64,000 nt of DNA, from NCBI GenBank assembly GCA_005878835.1, contig VBMV01000047.1, positions 1 through 64,000 on the forward strand, written 5' to 3'. This document shows positions 41,447 to 48,821 of this stretch, in pieces (positions within the stretch are counted from its first letter, which is position 1; each line of letters begins with the position of its first letter). The notes beneath the pieces are model-generated. The model had not been told where the DNA came from. It ran no database searches and saw only the letters and a list, made by a program, of their open reading frames with translations. Position numbers and translations under genes: made by a program. Origin of the DNA: Gammaproteobacteria bacterium. Lineage in GTDB: Bacteria; Pseudomonadota; Gammaproteobacteria; Steroidobacterales; Steroidobacteraceae.

Positions 41447-43540
41447 TTACTCTCCCGCGGCGAGCCGCGCGAGGCCCGAGGCATCCCGCCAGGCGTCCTC
41501 GATTTGCAGGGTGAGGCCGGAGAAGTTCGCGGCGGCGAGCTGGGATTCAACGCGCTCGATGCGCCGGCGGCGCTCGGCTTCCGTATAGGACCAGAGGCTC
41601 TCCTCTCGACCGAGCGACTTCTCGAGGCTCAAGGCGACACTGAAGGAGAGCTCCGGATGGTGTCCGAGCAGCGGCTCGGCGATCTCCACCGCGCGATCGG
41701 GGTTTGCCACGTAGACCATGAGGGTAGGGGAGACCCGGAGCCGGTGCAGCACCTCGGCGAAGCTCGAGTCCCCGACCGGCGCGTCCAGATCGCGCGGGTG
41801 GACGCTGAGCGCCACGGGCCACGGGCTGGCCGCGCTCGCGGCGACGAGGGTCTGCGCCAGCGAGCCGAGGAGCGCCGGGAGCCTGTCGGGTGCCGGGTCG
41901 ATCTGCGCGGGCTCGAGATCGAGATGCAGGCCGTCGAAGGGCACGGACTTGAGGGCCTCGATGATGCGCAGGAGCCCCGCACGCTGCTCGGGCCGGATCC
42001 AGTCGGGATCGCCAAGCAGCAGCTCGACTTTGAAGCCGTGCTCGTGGGTGTTGCGCACGGCACGCAGCAGCGGGGAGGGGTCGGCGCTCACGCGGCGCAT
42101 CTGAGCGGCATCGAGCGAGACCAGGAGTCGCTCGATGCCGGCCGCGTGGATTGCGCGGAGCTTGCGTTCCCCGAGCTCAGTGGCGCCTTCAGTGAGCCAC
42201 TCGGCCGAGTGCCAGAGGTAAAGCGCCCGCCCGCCCGGTCGGGCCGCCGGCTGCGTCGGGGCAGTGCTGGCCGTCGACTGACAGGGACTCGTCTCGAAGC
42301 GCGCCCAGTCGGCGTACCAGTAGACCATCGCCTTGTCGGCCTCGACCAGCGACTTGGCCGCGTTGTAACGCTGCAGGCGCGCCCGCTGCAGCTGCTCGGC
42401 CACGTCGCCTTCGAGCTTCACGGCGCGCAGGTCGCGCTCGTGAACCGCCGCGTCCGCGGAAGCGAGCCGGGCCGAGGCGAATTCCGAATTCCGACGCAGC
42501 ACCGCGGCGCGGGCGATGAGCTCGCGCCGCTGCTGTTGCAGCTCCTGCCGCCGGACCTCGTACTCGAGTTGGGCGCGGGAGAGCTGCGCGGCGGCCGCGC
42601 GGGCGAGTAAGCGGCGCTGTGACAGGTACTCGATCGGGACCTGGAACGACCAGCTGAGGACCGCGGAGCCGCCGTGCTGTCCGGTCGGCATGTCATCGCG
42701 TGCGGTGTAGCCGAGCTGGACGCTGGATTGCACCGGATACAGCGCGTTGTCACGCGGGCTGCTTTGCCTCAGGGCAATGACTTTCTGCAGCCCGGCGAGC
42801 TCCGGGTCCGAATCGGTCCAGTCCTCACTCGAGTCGACACCGCGCACGCACGCGAGGGGCACCAGAGGCCGCACCGCCACGCCGCCATCGAGATCCTGAC
42901 CGGTGAACTCGCGCATCAGGGCGAGCGCGACTTCCCGGTCGGCGCCGCCCGAGGCCTCGTCGCGCCGGGCGAGGGAGAACCCGGTGAGAAGCTCGAGACG
43001 GTCGGCTTCGAGCAACAGGCCCGCCCGCGTACGCAGCGCAGCGAGGTGCTCGAAGGTGGGCTCGTCCTGGAGATACCCCTGCGCCAGCACCTCGAGGCGT
43101 TGCGCCTGCCAGTAGTCGCCGTACGCCTTACGCAGTCGCGCGATCAGCTCACGGCGTTGAAGCTGGCGCCGGGCGTCGAGCTGCAGCACCTGCAGCCGCT
43201 GCTCGGCGAGCGAGTCCTCGAGCTGCAGCCGGCTGCCGAGCACCGGTACCGACAGGCCGCCGCCCGCCAGTCCCTGGTTGTAGCCCCACGAATGCGTCGG
43301 ATCGATGATGTCGTGGTTGTGCGAGTAGCCGACACTGCCGAAGGCGCTCACGCCCAGGCCGATGCGGCCCGCGCTGAACGCATCGCGCGCGGATTCGAAG
43401 GTCCGCTCGGCGAGCTGCGCGGCGGGGGAGAGTTCGACGCGCGTCTCGAGCTGCTCGAGCGGCGGCAGGGCGAGCGCCACCGCCGGACCGAGCAGGAGGG
43501 CCGGAATCAGGGTGCACAGGATGCGTGCCGCCGTGATCAT
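41447..43540 (-). CDS. TolC-like outer-membrane channel fused to a TIM-barrel hydrolase-like domain
   Basis: About 697 aa from ATG 43540, four bases after the glycosyltransferase stop. Residues 1-430 form an outer-membrane efflux protein: signal peptide (LIPALLLGPAVALA), a SVGYSHNHDI strand, long coiled helices with LDARRQLQRRELIARLRKAYGDYWQAQ and RRQELQQQRRELIARAAVLRR. Residues ~450-697 are a different fold: GRALYLWHSAEWL, AIHAAGIERLLVSLDAAQMRR, HGFKVELLLGDPDWI, VPFDGLHLDLEPAQ and PVALSVHPRD. These are repeating beta-alpha units with acidic residues at strand ends, as in glycoside-hydrolase or deacetylase-like TIM barrels. Such a hydrolase tethered to the export duct is unusual. The active-site assignment (D-L-E in HLDLEP) is inferred. 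Confidence 0.75.
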   Translation of the reverse strand: MITAARILCTLIPALLLGPAVALALPPLEQLETRVELSPAAQLAERTFESARDAFSAGRIGLGVSAFGSVGYSHNHDIIDPTHSWGYNQGLAGGGLSVPVLGSRLQLEDSLAEQRLQVLQLDARRQLQRRELIARLRKAYGDYWQAQRLEVLAQGYLQDEPTFEHLAALRTRAGLLLEADRLELLTGFSLARRDEASGGADREVALALMREFTGQDLDGGVAVRPLVPLACVRGVDSSEDWTDSDPELAGLQKVIALRQSSPRDNALYPVQSSVQLGYTARDDMPTGQHGGSAVLSWSFQVPIEYLSQRRLLARAAAAQLSRAQLEYEVRRQELQQQRRELIARAAVLRRNSEFASARLASADAAVHERDLRAVKLEGDVAEQLQRARLQRYNAAKSLVEADKAMVYWYADWARFETSPCQSTASTAPTQPAARPGGRALYLWHSAEWLTEGATELGERKLRAIHAAGIERLLVSLDAAQMRRVSADPSPLLRAVRNTHEHGFKVELLLGDPDWIRPEQRAGLLRIIEALKSVPFDGLHLDLEPAQIDPAPDRLPALLGSLAQTLVAASAASPWPVALSVHPRDLDAPVGDSSFAEVLHRLRVSPTLMVYVANPDRAVEIAEPLLGHHPELSFSVALSLEKSLGREESLWSYTEAERRRRIERVESQLAAANFSGLTLQIEDAWRDASGLARLAAGE

Positions 43541-43544
43541 GCGG

Positions 43545-44888
43545 TCAGAACTTGGTGCGCCGGAGCACCCAGGACGGCGCCATCGCGGACTCGAGATGCG
43601 ACTTGCCGAGCAGCTCGTTGAGTGTCGCAATCGCGTTCCAGCAGCGGGTGAGGAACGTGAACCCCGGGAAGGCCAGCAGCATCCAGGCGAGCTTGAGGTC
43701 CTGCCGGCGGCGCTCGGAATAGAGGAACCAGTATTCCACGTACATCAAAGCGGCCAGCAGGGTATAGAAGAGGTACACGAACGCCAGCACGCCGAGCGTC
43801 ACGGCGGCCGGATAGACGAACAGCATGTAGATCGTGTAGGTGAGCAACACGAACGGCAGCGCCAGCTGAAACAGCAGCCCGGTCCAGACCAGCGCGAGGA
43901 AATTACGCAGGCCCATGAGCCCGGGCCGCAGGTGATGGCGGTACTTGCGCAGGTACAGGTAAGAGAGGTCTCCGTCCCAGCGCAACCGCTGCTTGAGGAA
44001 ACCCCGGAACGTCTCGGGCACGTCGGTGTGTCCCATGGCCCGCGGCTCGAAGCGGATGCGTAAGTCGGGGTGGCGCGCGAAATACTTCTTGATGCGCAGC
44101 GTGAGATCGAGATCCTCGGCCGTGCCGCTGTCCCAGCCGCCGATGCGCCGCAGGAAGTCGCGGCGGAAGACGCCGAACGCGCCGGAGATGTTGTTCACGA
44201 GATTGAAGGCGTCCAGCCCCGCGCGGCTCAGGTGTATCGAGAGCGCGTACTCGAGGGCCTGCAGGCGCGTGACGAAGCTGCTGCGGGCGTTGCGGGCGCG
44301 CAGGTTCCCCGACACCGCGACGACGTTCTGATCGGCGAAGTGCCGTACGGCGTGCCGCACCATGTCGTTGTCGAAGGAGGTGTCGCCGTCGAGGGCCATG
44401 ACGATCTCGCCGGAAGCCAGCGCGAGCCCCTGGTTCAGGCTCGAGACACGCCCGCCGCGCTGCAGCTTGGGGACGATCTCGAGGCGGCGGAGCTTCCTCG
44501 CATTGACGTACGACTGTAGCGCCCGCAGCGCCGTGAGTGTCGCGCGGTTCTGCACGGCCCCATCCACCACTGCGAGCATCTCGACCGGACCGTCGTAGAG
44601 TTGCTCGGTGAGCGAGCGGACGGTCTTCTGCACGTCCGCGCCCTCGGAGTAGCAGGTGATGACGCAGGAGACACTCGGATGGTAGGCGAGCGGGTAGCGC
44701 GCGGTGCGCCGCCCCTCGATGTAACGGCGCACCCCGCCGAGCATCACCAGTGCCTGGATCGGCAGCTCGAACATCAGCACGAACGGAAAGAACTTGAGGG
44801 CGATGACGATCCAGTCGGATCGCCAGACCGCTTCCAGCAGCTGCAGCAGCGTGAGCCACGCGCCGGTCAGGGTGAGTATCGCGTCCAT
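43545..44888 (-). CDS. membrane glycosyltransferase family 2 (polysaccharide synthase)
   Basis: 447 aa. The ATG at 44888 overlaps the regulator's stop (TGATG). Two membrane helices lie at the N-terminus. The catalytic domain has SVSCVITCYSEG, DGDTSFD (DxD), SGTAEDLDLTLR (third Asp/ED) and QRLRWDGD (the Q-x-x-RW motif of processive synthases). Three or four helices follow (FLALVWTGLLFQLALPFVLLTYTIYMLF, ALAFVYLFYTLLAALMYVEYW). This is the BcsA/HAS/PgaC type of enzyme that polymerises and extrudes a chain across the inner membrane. No PilZ domain is present, so any c-di-GMP control would come through the adjacent regulator. Confidence 0.9.
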   Translation of the reverse strand: MDAILTLTGAWLTLLQLLEAVWRSDWIVIALKFFPFVLMFELPIQALVMLGGVRRYIEGRRTARYPLAYHPSVSCVITCYSEGADVQKTVRSLTEQLYDGPVEMLAVVDGAVQNRATLTALRALQSYVNARKLRRLEIVPKLQRGGRVSSLNQGLALASGEIVMALDGDTSFDNDMVRHAVRHFADQNVVAVSGNLRARNARSSFVTRLQALEYALSIHLSRAGLDAFNLVNNISGAFGVFRRDFLRRIGGWDSGTAEDLDLTLRIKKYFARHPDLRIRFEPRAMGHTDVPETFRGFLKQRLRWDGDLSYLYLRKYRHHLRPGLMGLRNFLALVWTGLLFQLALPFVLLTYTIYMLFVYPAAVTLGVLAFVYLFYTLLAALMYVEYWFLYSERRRQDLKLAWMLLAFPGFTFLTRCWNAIATLNELLGKSHLESAMAPSWVLRRTKF

Positions 44889-46324
44889 CAGCCGACGCGG
44901 CTCCGCAGGGTGCCCATGAGGAGGCGCGCGTTGGTGCTGCCCGCGCCGGCGTCGGCGGAGGTGAAGGAGGCGGTTGCGATCTCGATGCGCAATCCTTCCT
45001 CCGGCGTCGCTGCGGCGCCGAGCGCCACGATGCGCTCGAGGAGGATCGCGACGCCTGCGGGCAGGGTCTGCGGCAGCAGCAGCCAGCAGCACGCATCGTC
45101 ATCGCGCATGAAGAGGTCGGTGGTGCGGATCAAGGCCCGCAGGCGCTGCGCCAGCGCATCGAACATCTGCGCGACGCGATGGCGCGGGAGGCGGGAAGCG
45201 AGCAGGTGAACGTTGGCGAACTTCAGGCACACCAGGCCGAACTGCACTTCCTCGTGCCGGCGGGAGAGGTCGAGCAGCCACTCGAGCGTGCGGCTGAAGT
45301 ACTCGGGGTGTGCATGGCTGAACTCGTCGAGGAGCTTGAAGAGGTCGCCCACCTGGCCGGTGCGGGCGGCGAGCTCGCCGGCCGCCGACAGGCGCAGCCC
45401 GTAGTAGTTGCGCTCGGAGAGCGCGTCGGTGCCGCAGGTCTTGCGACACTGAAGGCAGCGAGCCTTCACGTTGGGCTCCGTGAAGCGTCCCGAGCAGTCC
45501 TTGCACACGAAGGTTTCGAGAGCTCGGTCGTAGTCGACGCCGATGTGGCGCAGCCGCACCGCGCATTTCGGGCAGGTGAGCCCCTCGTTGGTCAGGTACT
45601 CCTCCTGAGTCCCGACGTGGCCGCAGGAGTAGCAATGGAGGAAATTCTGCTCGGCGGTGTCGATGCTGCCGCATTGCGGGCAGGTCTCGATGAAGAGCAG
45701 CTGGCCCGCGGAGCACGACGGGCAGGTGTGCACCCGCTCGACGAGGCCCGCGGTCTCGAGCAACCCGCGGCGACGCAACCGCTCGAGCATGAGGAAGCTA
45801 TCCTCCCCGGGACGGCCCAACGCATCCGCCAGCGGGTACCGGTAGATCCTCTCGTCGCGCCAGTCGGCAACCGGTGTCAAAACCCGCTCGGTCCGCAGGT
45901 ACAGGAAGGCGAGCAGCCGCTCGTCGCCCTCGGCCGTCTCCCGCCGGCTGAGGGATGGGGCGCGGGCGGCAATGGCCGCGGCCTCCGGGGCTGCCGCCTC
46001 CGGGGTCGAGGCGACACCGTCGCTGAGCGCATCGACCGCTTCCCCGAATGACCGGTTGAGGAAGATGGGCAGCAGGGCCAGCCGTGGAGCGCGCCGCAGG
46101 CTTTCCAGCCAGCTCGCAGCCTGCCGGGCATCGCCCGGCGTCAAAAGCAGCGCATCGGGAGCGAAACCGGCCGCCAGGAGCTGGGGCGCTTCGGCGTAAT
46201 GGGGGCCTTCAGTCCAATGATCGGGCGCAACCGCGCCGCCGGACTCGGCGGATGTGCGCTTGGCGACCAGCGTCGAGATCGCCGGCAAGACGCGCAGTCT
46301 TACGCTCGTGGATGCGGTAGGCAT
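44888..46324 (-). CDS. TackOD1 zinc-ribbon regulator with degenerate GGDEF-like C-domain
   Basis: 478 aa. The N-terminus (1-130) is a receiver-like alpha/beta domain lacking clear phospho-acceptor residues (FAPDALLLTPGDARQAASWLESL, LLPIFLNRSF). The middle carries three CxxC ribbons: HTCPSCSAG, ETCPQCGS, HCYSCGHVGTQEEY, then CPKCAVRLRHIGVDYDR and FVCKDCSGRF plus CLQCRKTCG. This pattern, including LRHIGVDYD, is that of the TackOD1 output domain. The last 190 residues (VQFGLVCLKFANVHLLASRLPRHRVAQMFDALAQRLRALIRTTDLFMRDDDACCWLLLPQT) have the GGDEF fold order but no GGDEF signature. It is the first gene of the operon and probably senses a signal for polymer output. Confidence 0.75.
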   Translation of the reverse strand: MPTASTSVRLRVLPAISTLVAKRTSAESGGAVAPDHWTEGPHYAEAPQLLAAGFAPDALLLTPGDARQAASWLESLRRAPRLALLPIFLNRSFGEAVDALSDGVASTPEAAAPEAAAIAARAPSLSRRETAEGDERLLAFLYLRTERVLTPVADWRDERIYRYPLADALGRPGEDSFLMLERLRRRGLLETAGLVERVHTCPSCSAGQLLFIETCPQCGSIDTAEQNFLHCYSCGHVGTQEEYLTNEGLTCPKCAVRLRHIGVDYDRALETFVCKDCSGRFTEPNVKARCLQCRKTCGTDALSERNYYGLRLSAAGELAARTGQVGDLFKLLDEFSHAHPEYFSRTLEWLLDLSRRHEEVQFGLVCLKFANVHLLASRLPRHRVAQMFDALAQRLRALIRTTDLFMRDDDACCWLLLPQTLPAGVAILLERIVALGAAATPEEGLRIEIATASFTSADAGAGSTNARLLMGTLRSRVG

Positions 46325-46538
46325 GGTTCAGCAGCGTGCACTCTAATGGCATTGTTATTGTCAAACGCGCACCCCGGGCGGTGCATGGAAGCCGTCACGG
46401 TTCTTGCGCTTTACGGCCCCGGCTACGCGCGGCGGACGCGCTAAATCCCAACGGCGTCACGCTTTGTTGGCAGCGCGATTCGACACCCAGGTCCGGGGCG
46501 ATCCACGCGGCGCCGGGGGCAGGCCGTCAATGACGGTG

Positions 46539-46994
46539 TCAGCTCGCCGTTGCGGGATCGGCGCCGTGCGGCGAGTGCGGATGGATTTCCAGCGCCACCG
46601 CCAACCCAAGTCGGCCGAGCAGGCCGAGGGTCTCAGGTGTCAGGTCCAGGCGGAAGTTGTCGCGGACGAACAGACTGACGTGAAGCTCGGCTATGCCGCC
46701 GTCGGTGCTGAGCCGCTCCAGAAATGCGTGTGATCGGCGCAAGTGAGCGAGCGTCTGCAGCAGCACGCTCTCCACCGAAAGCCGGCCGGAAGACAGTTCC
46801 GGGCCCGGCATCAGTCGGCCCATCCAGTAACTCTCCCGATAGGCGCCCTCGCGTGCCTCACCCGCAGGGCTGCGCCGCGGATCGCCGGCTTTCCAGGTGT
46901 GTTGCGGTTCGAAGCCGAGCGTCTGCGTGATCGTGCTCGGCTCGATGCTGGGGTGGCGGATGCGAAGCGAAATGGTGAATTCGTATTCGCTCAT
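46539..46994 (-). CDS. DUF4279 protein
   Basis: 151 aa, cytosolic. The DUF4279 core is present: FTISLRIRHPSIEPSTITQTLGFEPQHTWKAGDPRR, then SYWMGRL and ELHVSLFVRDNFRLDLTPETLGLLGRLGLAVALEIHP. Family proteins are small alpha/beta folds without known function, sometimes found as immunity-type proteins. Nothing nearby hints at a toxin. It stands alone on the minus strand, with a 214-base gap before the regulator gene at 46324 and the RRM gene upstream. Confidence 0.8.
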   Translation of the reverse strand: MSEYEFTISLRIRHPSIEPSTITQTLGFEPQHTWKAGDPRRSPAGEAREGAYRESYWMGRLMPGPELSSGRLSVESVLLQTLAHLRRSHAFLERLSTDGGIAELHVSLFVRDNFRLDLTPETLGLLGRLGLAVALEIHPHSPHGADPATAS

Positions 46995-47079
46995 GGAACT
47001 GCCCGTCGGATTTCAGGAGCGCGCCGCCGAGGCTCTCCGCGCCTGTATCGGGTCGGGCGGGACCTGGACCCCGACCAGG

Positions 47080-47118
47080 ACACCGCTCCCGGCCGCAGCG
47101 CGCGGCCGGGAGCGGTGT
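47080..47118 (-). terminator. strong hairpin after the RRM gene
   Basis: ACACCGCTCCCGGCCGC, a 5-base loop AGCGC, and the exact complement give a 17-bp stem starting 18 bases past the stop of the RRM gene. There is no T-run on the minus strand, but position and perfect pairing mark a transcript end. Confidence 0.65.
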
Positions 47119-47135
47119 GGATGGACCTTCGCGTA

Positions 47136-47420
47136 TCAGTAGCGGCGCGGCCCGCCGCGGTTGCCGCCGCCCGACCGCTCGCGATCCTGCGCTTCGTTGA
47201 CTTTGAGGGGCCGACCGTCGAAGTCGGTGCCGTTCAGCGCCTGCATGGCGCGCGAGGCGTCGGCATTCGACATCTCCACGAAGCCGAAGCCGCGCGGCCG
47301 ACCCGTGTCGCGATCGGTGATCAGGGAGACCTTCTCGACCGTTCCGTGTTTGGAAAACAGGGCGCGGACGGCCTCGTCGGTCGCGGTGAAGGGGAGATTT
47401 CCGACATATAGTTTGGTCAT
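47136..47420 (-). CDS. RNA-recognition-motif (RRM) RNA-binding protein
   Basis: 94 aa from ATG 47420. A single RRM fills it: RNP2 is KLYVGNLPF at the N-terminus and RNP1 is RGFGFVEM near residue 44, with TDEAVRALFSKHGTVEKVSLI between and a Gly/Arg/Asn tail (SGGGNRGGPRRY). These short glycine-tailed RRM proteins are widespread in proteobacteria and cyanobacteria and are often cold-induced. They bind single-stranded RNA and may act as chaperones. It has its own terminator and a leader of about 80 bases, so is monocistronic. Confidence 0.93.
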   Translation of the reverse strand: MTKLYVGNLPFTATDEAVRALFSKHGTVEKVSLITDRDTGRPRGFGFVEMSNADASRAMQALNGTDFDGRPLKVNEAQDRERSGGGNRGGPRRY

Positions 47421-47728
47421 TTGCAGAGTACTCACGAGAGAATAGAAAAACACCGGCAGGTAAGTCCTGCCTCCTGGTTCGTCAAGCTTTACGAGGGTGA
47501 GAGATTGACCGGATGGAGCGTCGGTGACGCACGCAGGCCAAGGCAGACAAGCCGAAAGTTACGAGCCGGCGGGCACATTACAGGTTTTCCGGCTGCGCCG
47601 CCATCTTCGCGCCGCTCATGCCGGGAATGTGCGCCGGCGCGAGCGCATCAGGCGCGCCGTCGCTGCCTGCGCGAGCATTGCGCTCCTCAGGGGTAAGGCG
47701 CAAGGTAAGCCATCCGCGAGGAGTGCCC
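47421..47728. other. 308-base gap between divergent genes
   Basis: No gene is convincing. Near 47455-47471 lies a small inverted repeat (GGCAGG/CCTGCC, 5-base loop) in the leader of the RRM gene, which might influence its expression. Confidence 0.4.
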
Positions 47729-47983
47729 ATGGACCACGCCGAAGCGACGCTCGCCATCCGTTGGCGACTGAGGCAGCGAATTCTGCCGCACGGTGAGTTG
47801 TGGCGCCGCCTGGGCGAATACACCGGCGGGGGTTCGTGCGGTGGGTGTGGCGAGCGCATCACCTCGGCGCAAGCGTCGTACGACGTAGACTTTACGCCGG
47901 GCGTGATTCCGCAGTCGATCCGCTTTCATCGCGAGTGCTTCGAGATCTGGCAGTGTGAATGCCAGAGTGCGTTGCCGTCCTAG
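47729..47983 (+). CDS. small Cys-rich, probably zinc-binding protein
   Basis: 84 aa from ATG 47729, preceded by GAGGAG. After a short helix (ATLAIRWRLRQRILPHGELWRRLGEY) it has SCGGCGERI (CxxC), then FHRECFEIWQCECQ, giving a CxxC...HxxC/CxC set that could bind one zinc ion as a treble-clef or LIM-like finger. I do not recognise a function. It ends tail-to-tail with the following minus-strand gene, overlapping by four bases. Confidence 0.65.
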   Translation: MDHAEATLAIRWRLRQRILPHGELWRRLGEYTGGGSCGGCGERITSAQASYDVDFTPGVIPQSIRFHRECFEIWQCECQSALPS

Positions 47984-48393
47984 CCGGCGTGTTCGGTGTC
48001 ACTGTGGTACGTCGCCGTGACCGTGTAGAGCAGATGCAACTGACAGGGTCGCTTTGAGGCGTAATCGCGCACCCGCAGGCCGGAGCACTCCAGTACCCCG
48101 GTGGCCTGATGCGCCGGGTCCGCGAGTGCCGCTTTGACGGCACTGGTGAGATCGAACTGTCCGTCGCAGTCGGCATAAGGACAGGGGAACTCGAAGAACG
48201 CCCGCGCCGGTGGATGCAGCACGTGCGACTGCAATGTCGGCGTGCTCGAGGTGGTACTTTCGAATTTCAGCTCCAGACGCAGATGCTGGACGGCGGGGAA
48301 CGCGACGCGCAGTGCCTGCGCGGCCGCCCGGTCGCGACGCAACCGCTCGGTGCGCTCCTGGCGTGCGGCGGCGCTGAAACGTGCCGGGTTCAC
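47980..48393 (-). CDS. conserved hypothetical protein with FPCPYADCDG motif
   Basis: 137 aa from a GTG at 48393 that overlaps the stop of the preceding small gene (GTGA). The sequence has AVQHLRLELKFE, HPPARAFFEFPCPYADCDGQFDLTSAVKAAL and GVLECSGLRVRDYASKRPCQLHLLYTVTATY. Paired cysteines suggest a structural metal site. Proteins of this type occur with the small MAKPNY-type protein in gammaproteobacteria; the role is unknown. Confidence 0.65.
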   Translation of the reverse strand: MNPARFSAAARQERTERLRRDRAAAQALRVAFPAVQHLRLELKFESTTSSTPTLQSHVLHPPARAFFEFPCPYADCDGQFDLTSAVKAALADPAHQATGVLECSGLRVRDYASKRPCQLHLLYTVTATYHSDTEHAG

Positions 48394-48569
48394 GTCGCGC
48401 TCCCGGTAGTCGGATCGGGCGCAGTGGCCGGCGCTTCCAACTGGCTCGCCTCGGGGTTCTCGCCGCGAGCGCCTGGGCGCGCCGACCGACGTTGCTGCTT
48501 CTCCTGCTGGCGCGCCTTGCGGGCCAGCTCCTTCTGTTTTCTTGCCTGATGGTAGTTCGGCTTCGCCAC
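48390..48569 (-). CDS. small basic MAKPNY-type protein
   Basis: 59 aa from a GTG at 48569, with AGGAG nine bases before. It reads V/MAKPNYHQARKQKELARK and continues with K/R/Q/E-rich residues before a Pro/Ala tail (EAPATAPDPTTGSAT). The MAKPNYxxxKRQKELAKK start belongs to a very common, uncharacterised family of short basic proteins in proteobacteria, likely nucleic-acid or ribosome associated. Translation is coupled to the next gene by the GTGA overlap. Confidence 0.75.
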   Translation of the reverse strand: MAKPNYHQARKQKELARKARQQEKQQRRSARPGARGENPEASQLEAPATAPDPTTGSAT

Positions 48570-48821
48570 GAGGCTCTCCTGTGTCGCTGAAGTGAAGCCC
48601 GGGGCAGGCTCGCGGTCCGACCCACGGGATGGCATGGGCGTGCGCGCCCCTGGGTCGTGGTCGGCGCGCAGCTTGAGCTGCACTCTACTCCAGAATTGGA
48701 CCATCGGCTCGGCGGGCGCGTTGCGGGCTGGATCATTGCGGTGCCAGGCTCCGTGGAGCGCTGCGCAGCCTTCGGTCGGTACCCCGGCTGCCACGGAGGG
48801 GATCGGGGCGCTTATGGCATC

